Source: JBBQFD01 sp038321575
GTDB lineage: Bacteria; Bacillota_I; Bacilli_A; RF39; UBA660
DNA: 36,820 bases
Direction of reading: 5' to 3'
Assembly: GCA_038321575.1 (NCBI GenBank)
Contig: JBBQFD010000006.1
Coordinates: 1 to 36,820 of the forward strand
Under the pieces are notes generated by a model. It saw only the letters and a program-made list of their open reading frames with translations. It searched no databases and was not told the DNA's origin. A program made the position numbers and the translations under genes. Positions within the stretch are counted from its first letter, which is position 1. Each line of letters begins with the position of its first letter. Below, piece after piece: positions 16,508 through 25,783 of the stretch.

Positions 16508-18217
16508 ATGGATGAAAAACAGGGTCCGTCAAAAGCGGATATTGAAAAACAAAATGCCCGTGCTTCAGTTAATAATATGGCCAGAGGAGCGGGCAAAAAA
16601 GCTTTAGATTCATTTGGCGTGCCCCCTGCTTTATCAAAAATGATTGCTAATAAAGCAGCTAATTCTAAAATGGCTCAAAATGCTATGAACCGTGTTGCTG
16701 ATAATCCAATGTTGCGTAAAGGTTTAGGTTCGAAAAATCCTGCTTTAGACAAAGCTAATCCTGCTTTAAATAAACCTAATATGAATCCACCAATCAAACC
16801 CAATACTGATCCTAATAAACCAAAAGCTCCTGCCACTGGCGGAGCTAAAGAAAACGAAAACAAAGAAAAGAAAAACCCTTTTGATTTTGATTTATTCAAA
16901 TCAAAAGGGGTAATTCCTTTAAAATACAAATTATATTTAATTGGAGGGATAGCTGGGTTTTTATTATTCGTAGTAATAATAACAGCTGTTATTTCCATGG
17001 TTATGAATCCAATTGAGTCATTATTAAGCCTTTTTAAAGTTAGCGGACAGGGTACTACTCCTGCCCAAACAAGTTTTGTTACGAAACTTGATGAACGAGA
17101 ACAATATTGGCAAAGCCAAAATATTCAAGTTGATACGTCCATTGCTATATCTTTAGCTTTTACAGATAAATCAACAATTATTAGTGATTATGCCTGTGCT
17201 GGCTCTAGTACGACTGAATGTATTAGTAAAGATGCTATTAATTATAATCAAATGAGCGATGAAGTTATCAAATTAATTGATAATCAAGTTGTTAGTAATG
17301 TTGTTTATTACTGTCAGGACAAGTCTTTGGAAAAACCAGATACTTATCTTGATCGTAAAACTTGTGGTGCTAATGCTACTTCTTGTAGCACAGTTTGTAA
17401 GGCTGATGCCAAAATTACTAATTCAACAACGTATGCATTAAAAACAACTGAGCAATACAGTCAATGGTTATTAATTAATTATATTCCTGAAAAAGCTGGA
17501 GAACTTGGTTATGCAATTCCGACTGATGAAGCATCCAAACAAGCTTTATATGAAAGCATGATTACTGATGCGACTGATCGTACGGTGGCAATCGGTATTG
17601 AATATTCACCAGAGGATTCTTCGACCGGTAGTTCCGTAGTTGGAATGGGCTTAGCTGGTATGGTTCCACAAAATCTTTTAGATGTTTTGGGTAATCCACT
17701 GGGAACAGTGGGAGGAACGCAATCTAGTTGTTTTGGACATTACGGAATTAGTAATAGTGTTTGTCATAATGGTATTGATATAGTTAGCCCTAATAAAAAT
17801 CAACCCCTTTATAGTGTGGCTGATGGAGTTGTTACAGCTGTTACTCGTAATGGTGAAAATCGTTATCCTGATTGGAATGCTAACCCGATCTGTGATTTCA
17901 ATGTAGCTATTGCCAATAAAGTTGAAATAAGACATAAAATTATCGTTGATGGAGTGGAAACAGTCATAACCTCTAAATATCTCCATTTAGCCATTGTTGC
18001 TAAAGAAATTAAAGTCGGAGATGCTGTTACCAAAGGTCAACAAATAGGTATTATGGGGAACACGGGTTGTTCAACAGCAACCCATTTACATTTTCAAATT
18101 TATGATGCAAGCAACAAAAATTATAATACCGAAAATTTATTTGCTCAATTTGGTTGTAATATGATATCAACTTGTGATATAGCTCGTGTTAAATGGGCTA
18201 ATGTTAAATGTAAATAG
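16508..18217 (+). CDS. Membrane-anchored M23 peptidoglycan endopeptidase of the T4SS
   Basis: The 569-residue product has a cytoplasmic Ala/Asn/Pro/Lys-rich N-terminus (about 130 residues, with NPALDKANPALNKPN repeats), one membrane helix (about 139-168), an extracytoplasmic Cys-rich middle domain and a C-terminal M23/LytM domain. The zinc-binding H-x3-D is at H420/D424 and the HLH motif at H526/H528, so the enzyme looks active. It would cut cross-links in the wall to let the apparatus through, the job done by VirB1/CwlT-like hydrolases elsewhere. No second lysozyme domain is visible. Ribosome site GGTGGTGA. Follows virB4 by 26 bases. Confidence 0.85.
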   Translation: MDEKQGPSKADIEKQNARASVNNMARGAGKKALDSFGVPPALSKMIANKAANSKMAQNAMNRVADNPMLRKGLGSKNPALDKANPALNKPNMNPPIKPNTDPNKPKAPATGGAKENENKEKKNPFDFDLFKSKGVIPLKYKLYLIGGIAGFLLFVVIITAVISMVMNPIESLLSLFKVSGQGTTPAQTSFVTKLDEREQYWQSQNIQVDTSIAISLAFTDKSTIISDYACAGSSTTECISKDAINYNQMSDEVIKLIDNQVVSNVVYYCQDKSLEKPDTYLDRKTCGANATSCSTVCKADAKITNSTTYALKTTEQYSQWLLINYIPEKAGELGYAIPTDEASKQALYESMITDATDRTVAIGIEYSPEDSSTGSSVVGMGLAGMVPQNLLDVLGNPLGTVGGTQSSCFGHYGISNSVCHNGIDIVSPNKNQPLYSVADGVVTAVTRNGENRYPDWNANPICDFNVAIANKVEIRHKIIVDGVETVITSKYLHLAIVAKEIKVGDAVTKGQQIGIMGNTGCSTATHLHFQIYDASNKNYNTENLFAQFGCNMISTCDIARVKWANVKCK

Positions 18218-18235
18218 TAAAGGAGCATCAAAACT

Positions 18236-18928
18236 ATGAAGAAGAAAATATTGTTACTAATAATGGCAACCTTTTTGATAACTGGTTGCGATGCCAAATA
18301 TAAATTGGTGATAACTGGTAATAAAATTGATGAAAGTATAACTTTATTAGAGAAAAACGAATTAATTAGTAAGACTAATATTGATCAAACATTAGAAGAT
18401 ATTATTGCGACTAATTCTGATGTTACATCAGATTTTGCTGCTTATAATTTTGATAAAATTGAGGGCCTAGTTAATTCGGGGTTAATATTATCAAATAGTT
18501 ATGCTTCTCATACGTTTTATAATGCTCGTTCAGTTATATTAAATAGATGTTACGATAATGGTTCTTTAATTATTACAACCGATAAAATAACTATTTTAAC
18601 GTCAAATGATTTTAAATGTTTTGATTTAGTTAGTGGGGAATCTAATATTACTTTTGTGATTTCTACTAATTATAAAGTTACCGCTAATAATGCTGACTTA
18701 ATTGAAGGAGATACTTATACTTGGAATATTGATCCTAACATTAGCGATAATCACATTGCAATGGCGATTGATAAAACTAAGACTAGTGGTGGTAAAGTGA
18801 TCACACCTAATTCATCTATCTTTGGTGAAGAAGTGCAATTATTACTAATTATTGCCGGAATATCTTTATTTATGGGTGCCTTTGGGTATATAATGTATGC
18901 AAGATACAAAAAAATAAATGAGTTATAA
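18236..18928 (+). CDS. Lipoprotein with C-terminal membrane helix
   Basis: The 230-residue protein starts with a lipoprotein signal peptide (lipobox LITG-C, Cys18) and ends with a hydrophobic helix (about residues 197-220) followed by a basic tail. The start of the mature domain (KYKLVITGNKIDESITL) resembles LppM-type lipoproteins, but I cannot verify this. Two later cysteines lie near residues 99 and 125. Double anchoring, by lipid at one end and helix at the other, is uncommon. Position between the M23 enzyme and VirD4 suggests a T4SS scaffold, perhaps in place of VirB7/VirB8, which is inference. Ribosome site AAAGGAG. Confidence 0.7.
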   Translation: MKKKILLLIMATFLITGCDAKYKLVITGNKIDESITLLEKNELISKTNIDQTLEDIIATNSDVTSDFAAYNFDKIEGLVNSGLILSNSYASHTFYNARSVILNRCYDNGSLIITTDKITILTSNDFKCFDLVSGESNITFVISTNYKVTANNADLIEGDTYTWNIDPNISDNHIAMAIDKTKTSGGKVITPNSSIFGEEVQLLLIIAGISLFMGAFGYIMYARYKKINEL

Positions 18929-18948
18929 AATTTAGTGGAGGTAGTAAT

Positions 18949-21141
18949 ATGAAATTAAAATTTAGGGTAGATTCAAAAGACATAGTAATATTTATAGTAT
19001 TTTGTTTTGTTTTACTATACTTTGTAGCAATTGCGGTTATAAATTTAGCATCATTTGCAAAAGCAAATAGTTTTGCTGGTCTTAATCCAATTTTGGCTTT
19101 TTCTCCCGAATATATACAACAAACTTTTGTGTTCTTTTTATTCGCTTTAATTATGATTATGACGAGTGTGTCATCTTATTTCTTTGATCGTGATAAAGGT
19201 TTTGGCGTAACAACTGATAAAAAAGATAAAGATGGATATTCACGTTGGGCAAAAGAAAAAGAAATGACTAAACAATTGAAATTGGTTTATCCACATGACG
19301 ACAAAGTTGAAGCAGCAGGGATTGCGCTTTTAAATGATGGTAAAAAATTATGGGTTGATGATGGAGAATATCATAGTTTAGTAATTGGGTCAACTGGTTC
19401 AGGGAAAACTCAAATCGTAGTTCATCCTTTAGTTAAGTTATTAGCTAAAAAGGGTGAATCAATGATTATAACCGATCCTAAAGGTGAAATATATCGTGCT
19501 AATGCTAATTTACTTCGTGATCGTGGTTATAATGTAATTGTTTTAAACTTCCGTGATCCTGATTTAGGAGCAGCATGGAATCCTTTAGCATTACCACATC
19601 AATTATATAAAACTGGTAATAAAGATAAAGCTATTGAATTACTTGAAGATTTAGCTATTAACATCTTATATGATGATAAAGCGCAAAATGCCGATCCTTT
19701 TTGGGAAAAAACATCAGCCGATTATTTAGTTGGGCTTGCTTTAGCGTTATTCGAAGATGCTAAGGAATCAGAAGTAAATCTAAATAGTATAAATTTAATG
19801 AGTACTGTTGGTGAAGAAAAATTCCATGGTACTAACTACTTAAAAGAATATTTTAGTGATAAAGATCCAGCATCACCAATGTATGTGAATGTGGCCAGTG
19901 CATTACTAGCACCATCTGATACTAAAGGTAGTATATTAGCGGTCTTTAAACAAAAAATAAAGTTATTCTCATCACGCGAAAAGATATCAGAAATGTTATC
20001 TCATAGTGATTTTGATATGTATAGTATTGGACGTAATCGTACAGCAGTATTTATTGTTGTCCAAGATGAAAAAAGAACTTATCATCCTCTTGTAACTAAC
20101 TTTATAAAACAATGTTATGAAACATTAATTGATGTAGCCCAAGAAAATGGTGGGAAGTTAAGTTATCGAACAAACTTTATCTTAGATGAGTTTGCGAATA
20201 TGCCACCACTCAAAGATGTTACAACGATGATTACGGCAGCTCGTTCACGTTTGATTCGTTTCACTTTAATTATTCAAAACTTTGCTCAACTATATCAAGT
20301 ATATGGTAAAGAAAACGGTGAAGTTATTAAAGGGAACTGTGGTAATATTATTTACTTAATTAGTAGTGAACTTAGTGCTCTTGAGGAAATAAGTAAAATG
20401 GCTGGCGAAGTGAAATCAAAAGAAAAAGAAAAAACTTCGAGTACGCCACTTATTACTGTAAGTGATCTTCAAAGATTAAAGAAATGGGAAACCATTATCT
20501 TAAGAACTAGATTAATGCCATTTAAAACTAAAATGACACCTGATTTCCAAATGGATTGGGGTAAAAAATACCCCGAAGCAACATTCGATAAACGTGAAAC
20601 CAGCGTGGTTGAAGTATTTGATCTTAAAGCTTATGTTGATGAACATAGTAAGGCTAAAACAGCTAGTTTATTTGGTAATATGAATCAACCTAATATGCCT
20701 TTTTCGCCACCTATGTTTGGTGTTAATGAAGCAGCTCCATCTAATATGGATGTTGATGATTTAGTTAAACGAATTGACGCTAAAATAGCTGAACTTGAAG
20801 AAGAAGAAAGACTTGAAAAAGAAAAAGCAGCAACTGCTATACCAACGGTTGATGTTAAACCAGTTGTAATTGAAGCAAAAGAAGAAGAGGTTATTGGTAC
20901 ACCTATTTCTGATTTAATTAAACCAAAGGAAAATGAACAAGAAACATTCACTTTTGATGCAACTATTGAAGAACCAATTGCGGAAGTAGTTCCTGAGGTG
21001 ATTGAAATTAAAGCTCCGGTTATCGAATTAATCAAAGAAGAAGCTCCTGTTAAAGAAGAACCTAAAAAAGAAGTTAGTGATATTAAAACAATTACTGATG
21101 ATCAATTCTTTGATGATTTCTTTAATGATGAAGATAAATAA
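18949..21141 (+). CDS. virD4: VirD4/TraG-type coupling ATPase
   Basis: A 730-residue protein with two N-terminal membrane helices (about 11-33 and 58-80), Walker A GSTGSGKT (147-154), the ITDPKGEIYRAN motif, Walker B FILDEFANMPP (about residues 409-419), and the late NCGNIIYL block, as in VirD4/TraG/TcpA coupling proteins. These select substrates, normally relaxase-bound DNA or effector proteins, and feed them into the T4SS. The tail (about residues 595-730) is acidic and repetitive in Glu/Pro/Val/Lys and likely disordered; it could recruit substrate. Last gene of the operon, followed by a strong terminator. Ribosome site GTGGAGGTAG. Confidence 0.95.
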   Translation: MKLKFRVDSKDIVIFIVFCFVLLYFVAIAVINLASFAKANSFAGLNPILAFSPEYIQQTFVFFLFALIMIMTSVSSYFFDRDKGFGVTTDKKDKDGYSRWAKEKEMTKQLKLVYPHDDKVEAAGIALLNDGKKLWVDDGEYHSLVIGSTGSGKTQIVVHPLVKLLAKKGESMIITDPKGEIYRANANLLRDRGYNVIVLNFRDPDLGAAWNPLALPHQLYKTGNKDKAIELLEDLAINILYDDKAQNADPFWEKTSADYLVGLALALFEDAKESEVNLNSINLMSTVGEEKFHGTNYLKEYFSDKDPASPMYVNVASALLAPSDTKGSILAVFKQKIKLFSSREKISEMLSHSDFDMYSIGRNRTAVFIVVQDEKRTYHPLVTNFIKQCYETLIDVAQENGGKLSYRTNFILDEFANMPPLKDVTTMITAARSRLIRFTLIIQNFAQLYQVYGKENGEVIKGNCGNIIYLISSELSALEEISKMAGEVKSKEKEKTSSTPLITVSDLQRLKKWETIILRTRLMPFKTKMTPDFQMDWGKKYPEATFDKRETSVVEVFDLKAYVDEHSKAKTASLFGNMNQPNMPFSPPMFGVNEAAPSNMDVDDLVKRIDAKIAELEEEERLEKEKAATAIPTVDVKPVVIEAKEEEVIGTPISDLIKPKENEQETFTFDATIEEPIAEVVPEVIEIKAPVIELIKEEAPVKEEPKKEVSDIKTITDDQFFDDFFNDEDK

Positions 21142-21173
21142 AGAAGTAAGGGTTCCTTACTTCTTTTAATTTT
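21141..21173 (+). terminator. Terminator closing the Tad/T4SS operon
   Basis: A perfect 11-bp stem (21141-21151 with 21155-21165, loop GTT) followed by a T-rich tract. It begins at the last base of the virD4 stop codon. Confidence 0.85.
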
Positions 21174-21186
21174 AAGTAATATGTAT

Positions 21187-21192
21187 TATAAT
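21187..21192 (+). promoter_or_regulatory. -10 element for the VTT-protein gene
   Basis: TATAAT 24 bases before the ATG; no convincing -35 element at the expected distance. Confidence 0.45.
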
Positions 21193-21210
21193 AGAAATAG
21201 GTGAATGTTA

Positions 21211-21795
21211 ATGAAACATATTATTGATACGATAGTTGAATATCTTAAAATTGTTGCTCAAAATAACAATCCCATTATTATTATTTTATTAGCATCAACA
21301 ATTGTTATTATTGAATCGATTATTCCTATATTACCACTTGCTTTATTTATAGGGATTAATATGATTATCCTTGGAACAGTAACGGGATTTATTGTTTCAT
21401 GGTTATCAACAGTAATTGGTTGTATCATAGCATTTACAATTTTCAAAAAAGGATTCAGTAAGTATATTTATCGTCATTTCGATAAGAAACATGTTGAAAA
21501 AATTGTTACTAAAGTTAAAACAATGAATTTTACTACTTTAGTAATTATAACAGCATTACCATTTACACCAGCTTTTAGTATTAATATTGCGGCTGGGTTG
21601 TCAAAAATGAGTTATAAGAAGTTTATTCCGGCGATGTTAATAGCAAAATTATCAATTGTTTACTTTTGGGGATTCATCGGTAAAAGTATGCTTGAGAGTA
21701 TTACTGATATAAGAACTATTATGCAATTAGTAGTGTTATTATTAATTGGTTATGTTATATCAAAATTTATAAGACATAATTTTAATTTAGAATAG
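21211..21795 (+). CDS. VTT-domain (DedA/TVP38-like) membrane protein
   Basis: The 194-residue protein is polytopic. The segment after ESIIPILPLALFIGIN, then GFIVSWLSTVIGCIIAF, and the later block ALPFTPAFSINIAAGLSKM match the VTT (SNARE-associated, TVP38/TMEM64/DedA) domain, whose members act as lipid scramblases or transporters (undecaprenyl phosphate and phosphatidylethanolamine in known cases). Start chosen at 21211 because AGGTG sits seven bases upstream; an ATG at 21205 would have only one base of spacing. Separate promoter; rmuC follows 10 bases later. Confidence 0.85.
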   Translation: MKHIIDTIVEYLKIVAQNNNPIIIILLASTIVIIESIIPILPLALFIGINMIILGTVTGFIVSWLSTVIGCIIAFTIFKKGFSKYIYRHFDKKHVEKIVTKVKTMNFTTLVIITALPFTPAFSINIAAGLSKMSYKKFIPAMLIAKLSIVYFWGFIGKSMLESITDIRTIMQLVVLLLIGYVISKFIRHNFNLE

Positions 21796-21805
21796 AGGTA
21801 TATAT

Positions 21806-22876
21806 ATGGAATATATAATAATAGGTTTATTAGTAGTAGTGTTAATTATAACCATTTTTTCCTTATCAAAAAATATTAATGAATCAAATATTACTGAGCG
21901 TCTTGGTAAGTTAGAAATGAATATGATTAAAGAAATAGGTGATTTTCGTACTGATTTCAGTAAGAATATCAATGAAGACTTTAATTCTTTAAATGAAAAA
22001 TTAGAATATCGTCTTCGTTTAATCTCGGATCGTGTTAATGAACGAATTGATGAGAACTTTGAGAAAACCAGTAAGACTTTTACATCGGTATTAGAACGTT
22101 TATCAAAAATTGATGAAGCTCAAAAGAATATTGATAATTTATCTAAAGATATTGTGGCTTTACAAAGTGTTTTAACTGATAAAAAATCACGTGGAATATT
22201 TGGAGAAGTAAATCTTCGTCATATTATGAGTAGTGTTTTTGGTGATAACAACACCAAGATATACCAACTACAATATACATTTGAAAACGGAACGATTGCT
22301 GATTGTGTATTATTTGCCCCAGAACCACTTGGAACCCTAGCTATAGACTCTAAATTCCCGCTTGAGAACTACCAAATCTTAGTGGATCGTAATAAGAGTG
22401 GGGAAGCTCGTGAATTAGCTGAGAAAGCCTTTAAAAGCGATATGAAGAAGCATATTGATGCAATTAGTGCTAAGTATATAATCCCAGGGGTAACGACTGA
22501 TCAAGCAATTATGTTCTTACCAGCAGAAGCCATATTTGCTGAGGTAAATGCTTATCATCAAGATGTAATTGACTATGCTTATAAAAGAAAAGTATGGATT
22601 ACCTCACCAACAACCTTGATAAGTACCCTAACCACTATTCAAATAATTATTAAAAATCTAGAACGTGATAAATATGCATCAGTTATTCATCAACAATTAA
22701 AATTACTAGATGATGAATTTAAACGCTATCGCGAACGTTGGGATAAGTTATCACGTAGTCTTGATACCGTTAGCAAAGACGTTAAAGATATTCACACTAC
22801 AAGTGAGAAGATAAGTCGTCGTTTTGAATCAATTAATCAAGTTGATATGGAGGAAATTGGTCATGAAGAAGTATAA
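21806..22876 (+). CDS. rmuC: RmuC-family DNA recombination protein
   Basis: The 356-residue product has one N-terminal membrane helix (residues 2-20), a long coiled coil (about 25-120), and the RmuC nuclease-like domain with SRGIFGEVNLRHIM, LAIDSKFPLENY and IMFLPAEAIFAEV. RmuC proteins limit DNA inversions or rearrangements and belong to the PD-(D/E)XK nuclease fold, with a role known mainly from E. coli genetics. The IDSKFP motif carries the expected catalytic Asp and Lys. The stop overlaps the start of the next gene by 14 bases. Confidence 0.92.
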   Translation: MEYIIIGLLVVVLIITIFSLSKNINESNITERLGKLEMNMIKEIGDFRTDFSKNINEDFNSLNEKLEYRLRLISDRVNERIDENFEKTSKTFTSVLERLSKIDEAQKNIDNLSKDIVALQSVLTDKKSRGIFGEVNLRHIMSSVFGDNNTKIYQLQYTFENGTIADCVLFAPEPLGTLAIDSKFPLENYQILVDRNKSGEARELAEKAFKSDMKKHIDAISAKYIIPGVTTDQAIMFLPAEAIFAEVNAYHQDVIDYAYKRKVWITSPTTLISTLTTIQIIIKNLERDKYASVIHQQLKLLDDEFKRYRERWDKLSRSLDTVSKDVKDIHTTSEKISRRFESINQVDMEEIGHEEV

Positions 22877-23477
22877 TTTATTTAATTTAATCTTAATTAT
22901 GATTGCAATAATAGGTGGTATCGTATCTGTTTTCTTAACAAATGGACATGCTGATATATACAGTGTTGTCATTCGTTTAGGAATCATACCAGCTATGTTA
23001 TTGCCTTATCTATTAAAGAGATTCTTTAAAATAAAAATACCAGTAACTATCGAAACAATTTATTTGATATTTATATTCTTTGCTTACTTTTTAGGATCAA
23101 TTATAAATTTATATTATATAATTTATGATTATGATAAAGTAATGCATTTTCTATCTGGTATTTTAAGTGCTTTAGTAGCGATTACTTTATTAATTAAGTT
23201 TAAAAAGTATGATAAGAAGAGTATTTTATTTAATGTGTTATTTATGATTGCAATAACGCTGATGATCGCATCATTATGGGAGATGTATGAATTTAAAACC
23301 GATATCTTATTCAATAAAGATATTCAAAGAGTTTATTTAACAGGAGTTAATGATACGATGCTGGATATGATGTCCGCTTTATTTGGAGCAGTCATAACAT
23401 CATTAATATTTACTTATGAGATTTTAAAAAATAAATCATTATTTGTGGTCCAGTTTATTGAAGAAATTAAAAAATAA
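22863..23477 (+). CDS. YjdF-like (DUF2238-type) integral membrane protein
   Basis: A 204-residue protein with about six membrane helices. The pattern HFLSGIL, then SLWEMYEF, then DTMLDMMSALFGA resembles the HF..G / WE..E / D..D..N.GA signature of the YjdF/DUF2238 family, whose role is unknown. Start taken at the ATG 22863, nine bases after GGAGG at 22849-22853; the frame is open further upstream from an ATG at 22824, but that has no good ribosome site and lies deeper inside rmuC. Probably co-transcribed with rmuC; a terminator follows. Confidence 0.7.
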   Translation: MKKYNLFNLILIMIAIIGGIVSVFLTNGHADIYSVVIRLGIIPAMLLPYLLKRFFKIKIPVTIETIYLIFIFFAYFLGSIINLYYIIYDYDKVMHFLSGILSALVAITLLIKFKKYDKKSILFNVLFMIAITLMIASLWEMYEFKTDILFNKDIQRVYLTGVNDTMLDMMSALFGAVITSLIFTYEILKNKSLFVVQFIEEIKK

Positions 23478-23497
23478 GATTTACATCTTATTTTTTT
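23471..23497 (+). terminator. Terminator after the YjdF-like gene
   Basis: A 9-bp stem (AAATAAGAT, 23472-23480, with 23485-23493; loop TTAC) followed by T residues. The stem overlaps the stop codon. Confidence 0.8.
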
Positions 23498-23535
23498 AAT
23501 GACATAAAATAGTATATTTTTATTGTTAAATATTC

Positions 23536-23541
23536 TATAAT
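23536..23541 (+). promoter_or_regulatory. -10 element for rnr
   Basis: TATAAT 19 bases before the chosen ATG; the -35 region is AT-rich without a clear hexamer. Confidence 0.5.
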
Positions 23542-23559
23542 ATAAGTAGAGGTGTATTG

Positions 23560-25701
23560 ATGGAACAAAAAATATTAGATGCTTTAAATAAGAGCAACAA
23601 AGCATATACCGTTAGTGAATTAAATTCAGAGTTAGGACTGAAATCAATTGATGATTTCAAAGAGTTATTAAAAACTTTAAATAGAATGGAAGATGAATTA
23701 AAAATTCATCATACCAATAAAGATAAGTTTATGTTATTTACTAATAATAATCTAAAATTAGGACGCTTAATTGCTCATAAGAAGGGTTTTGGATTTGTTG
23801 ATATTGAAGGCGATAACGATGTTTTTATTGCGCCTGTTAATATGAATGGTGCGATTCATGGTGATAAAGTTGTTGTTGAAATAACAGCCCAAAAGGGTAT
23901 TGATTTAGAAGGCCGTATTGTTAAGATTGTTGAACGCAGTTTAAAAGAAATGGTCGGTGAATTTTATACCAATGCGGGTATTAGTTATATTGAACTTGAT
24001 GATGACAAGGTTAAAATTACTGTTCAAATTGATCCTTCAAAAACCATGGGAGCTGTCCCTGGTCATAAAGTTTTAGTAAAAATAACTGATAAATTAAAAG
24101 ATAATAATTATCGTGGTGAAGTTATTAAGGTTTTGGGTCATAAAAATGATCCAGGAGTTGATATTTTATCTATTGTTCACAAATATGGTATAAATGATGA
24201 TTTTAGTGAAGAAGTTATGCAAGAAGTTAATACACTACCTGAGACAGTTACTATTACTGAGTTAGGGAAACGTAAAGATCTACGTAATGAAGTAACATTT
24301 ACGATTGATGGTGATGATGCTAAAGACTTAGATGATGCGGTATCGCTACATATGTTAGATAATGGTAATTATCAATTAGGAGTTCATATTGCGGATGTTG
24401 ATTACTACGTTAAAGAAGGTAGTAAGATTGATTTGGAAGCTTATGACCGCGGTACTAGTGTTTATCTAGCTGATCGTGTTATACCAATGCTACCTCATAA
24501 ATTATCTAATGGAATATGCTCACTAACAGGTGGTGTTGATCGTTTAACGATGACTTGTGATATGGAAATAGATGCAACTGGTAAAGTAGTAAAATATGAT
24601 ATTTATGAAAGCGTGATTAACTCTAAATTAAGAATGACTTATAATCTTGTAAATGATGTTATTGAAAGAGGTCTTACCCCAGCGGGATATGAACCATTTA
24701 AAGATACTTTATTGAAGATGCAAGAATTAGCACATATTCTTCGTAAATTTAAAGAAAATCGCGGTATGATTGATTTTAATATCGATGAAGCTAAAATTGT
24801 CGTTGATGATTCAGGGAAAGCGATTGATATTGTTTTACGTGAACGTGGCGAAGGGGAAAGACTAATTGAAGACTTTATGATTGCAGCTAATGAAACAGTA
24901 GCTACTCATATTTTCTTTATGGAATTACCATTCGTTTACCGTATTCATGGGGAACCTAAACAAGAAAAAATTGATAATTTCTTAAAGTATGTTAGTTTAC
25001 TTGGATATAAAATTGATGGTAAAGTAAGCGATGTCCACCCTAAAACAATGCAAAAGATTCTTGATAGTTTAATGGATAAGAAAGAATATCCTATCTTATC
25101 GAGATTATTACTGAGAAGTATGCAAAAAGCAGTATATGATAAGAATAATATTGGACACTACGGACTAGCAAGTAAATATTATACCCATTTTACTTCGCCA
25201 ATTCGTCGTTACCCTGATACTACCGTTCATCGTTTGCTTAGAACTTATTTATTTGAAAATAAGATTGATAAACAAACAACAGAATATTGGAATCAAAAAT
25301 TAGTAGCGTTAACGGAACATTCATCACAAAAAGAAAAAGATTCCGTTGAATGTGAACGTGAAGTTGATGATATGAAGAAAGCTGAATATATGATGCAACA
25401 TATTGGTGAAGAATTCAGTGGTATGGTAACAAGTGTTTTAAGTTTTGGAATGTTTGTTGAACTTCCTAATTTAATTGAAGGATTAGTTCGCTTGGATGAA
25501 TTAAATCTAATTGATAAACAAGATCGATATTTCTTTGATGAAGTAACTTTCTCAATTAGAAGTCCTAAGAATCCAAGAGGATTCCGTTTAGGGGATCAAG
25601 TTACTATTAAAGTAATAGCAGCTAATAAAGAAGCCAAAACAATTGATTTTACGATTCCTACATTAAAACCGGTTAAAGAAATAGAAAAACCAATTATTTA
25701 A
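23560..25701 (+). CDS. rnr: Ribonuclease R
   Basis: The 713-residue product shows the RNase R order: N-terminal helix-turn-helix-like segment (1-65), cold-shock OB folds (from about 70, GRLIAHKKGFGFV), catalytic RNB domain with DGDDAKDLDD (residues 250-259) holding the metal-binding aspartates, and a C-terminal S1 domain (about 615-690, FSGMVTSVLSFGMFV). It degrades structured RNA 3' to 5' and helps clear mRNA released by trans-translation, which fits its neighbour smpB. Start taken at ATG 23560, five bases after AGAGGTG; a TTG one codon earlier is less likely. The usual Lys-rich C-terminal tail is short here. Confidence 0.97.
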   Translation: MEQKILDALNKSNKAYTVSELNSELGLKSIDDFKELLKTLNRMEDELKIHHTNKDKFMLFTNNNLKLGRLIAHKKGFGFVDIEGDNDVFIAPVNMNGAIHGDKVVVEITAQKGIDLEGRIVKIVERSLKEMVGEFYTNAGISYIELDDDKVKITVQIDPSKTMGAVPGHKVLVKITDKLKDNNYRGEVIKVLGHKNDPGVDILSIVHKYGINDDFSEEVMQEVNTLPETVTITELGKRKDLRNEVTFTIDGDDAKDLDDAVSLHMLDNGNYQLGVHIADVDYYVKEGSKIDLEAYDRGTSVYLADRVIPMLPHKLSNGICSLTGGVDRLTMTCDMEIDATGKVVKYDIYESVINSKLRMTYNLVNDVIERGLTPAGYEPFKDTLLKMQELAHILRKFKENRGMIDFNIDEAKIVVDDSGKAIDIVLRERGEGERLIEDFMIAANETVATHIFFMELPFVYRIHGEPKQEKIDNFLKYVSLLGYKIDGKVSDVHPKTMQKILDSLMDKKEYPILSRLLLRSMQKAVYDKNNIGHYGLASKYYTHFTSPIRRYPDTTVHRLLRTYLFENKIDKQTTEYWNQKLVALTEHSSQKEKDSVECEREVDDMKKAEYMMQHIGEEFSGMVTSVLSFGMFVELPNLIEGLVRLDELNLIDKQDRYFFDEVTFSIRSPKNPRGFRLGDQVTIKVIAANKEAKTIDFTIPTLKPVKEIEKPII

Positions 25702-25715
25702 TAATTGGTTTTTTT
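25685..25715 (+). terminator. Terminator of rnr
   Basis: A stem of at least 9 bp (AACCAATTA 25688-25696 with 25702-25710, loop TTTAA) plus seven T. It overlaps the rnr stop codon. Confidence 0.8.
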
Positions 25716-25725
25716 CTTAACCTAA

Positions 25726-25754
25726 TTGGAATATCAATATAGTTATGTTATAAT
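25726..25754 (+). promoter_or_regulatory. smpB promoter
   Basis: TTGGAA (25726-25731), 17-base spacer ending in an extended TGT, TATAAT (25749-25754). Thirty bases before the smpB ATG. Confidence 0.8.
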
Positions 25755-25783
25755 TAAAGAGTAATTTACAAAGGAAGTGCACT

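Noticed and set aside
12..21173. Integrative conjugative element
   Set aside because: No relaxase, integrase or repeat ends found in the window; flanked on the right by housekeeping genes. Left end not visible, so only partly excluded.
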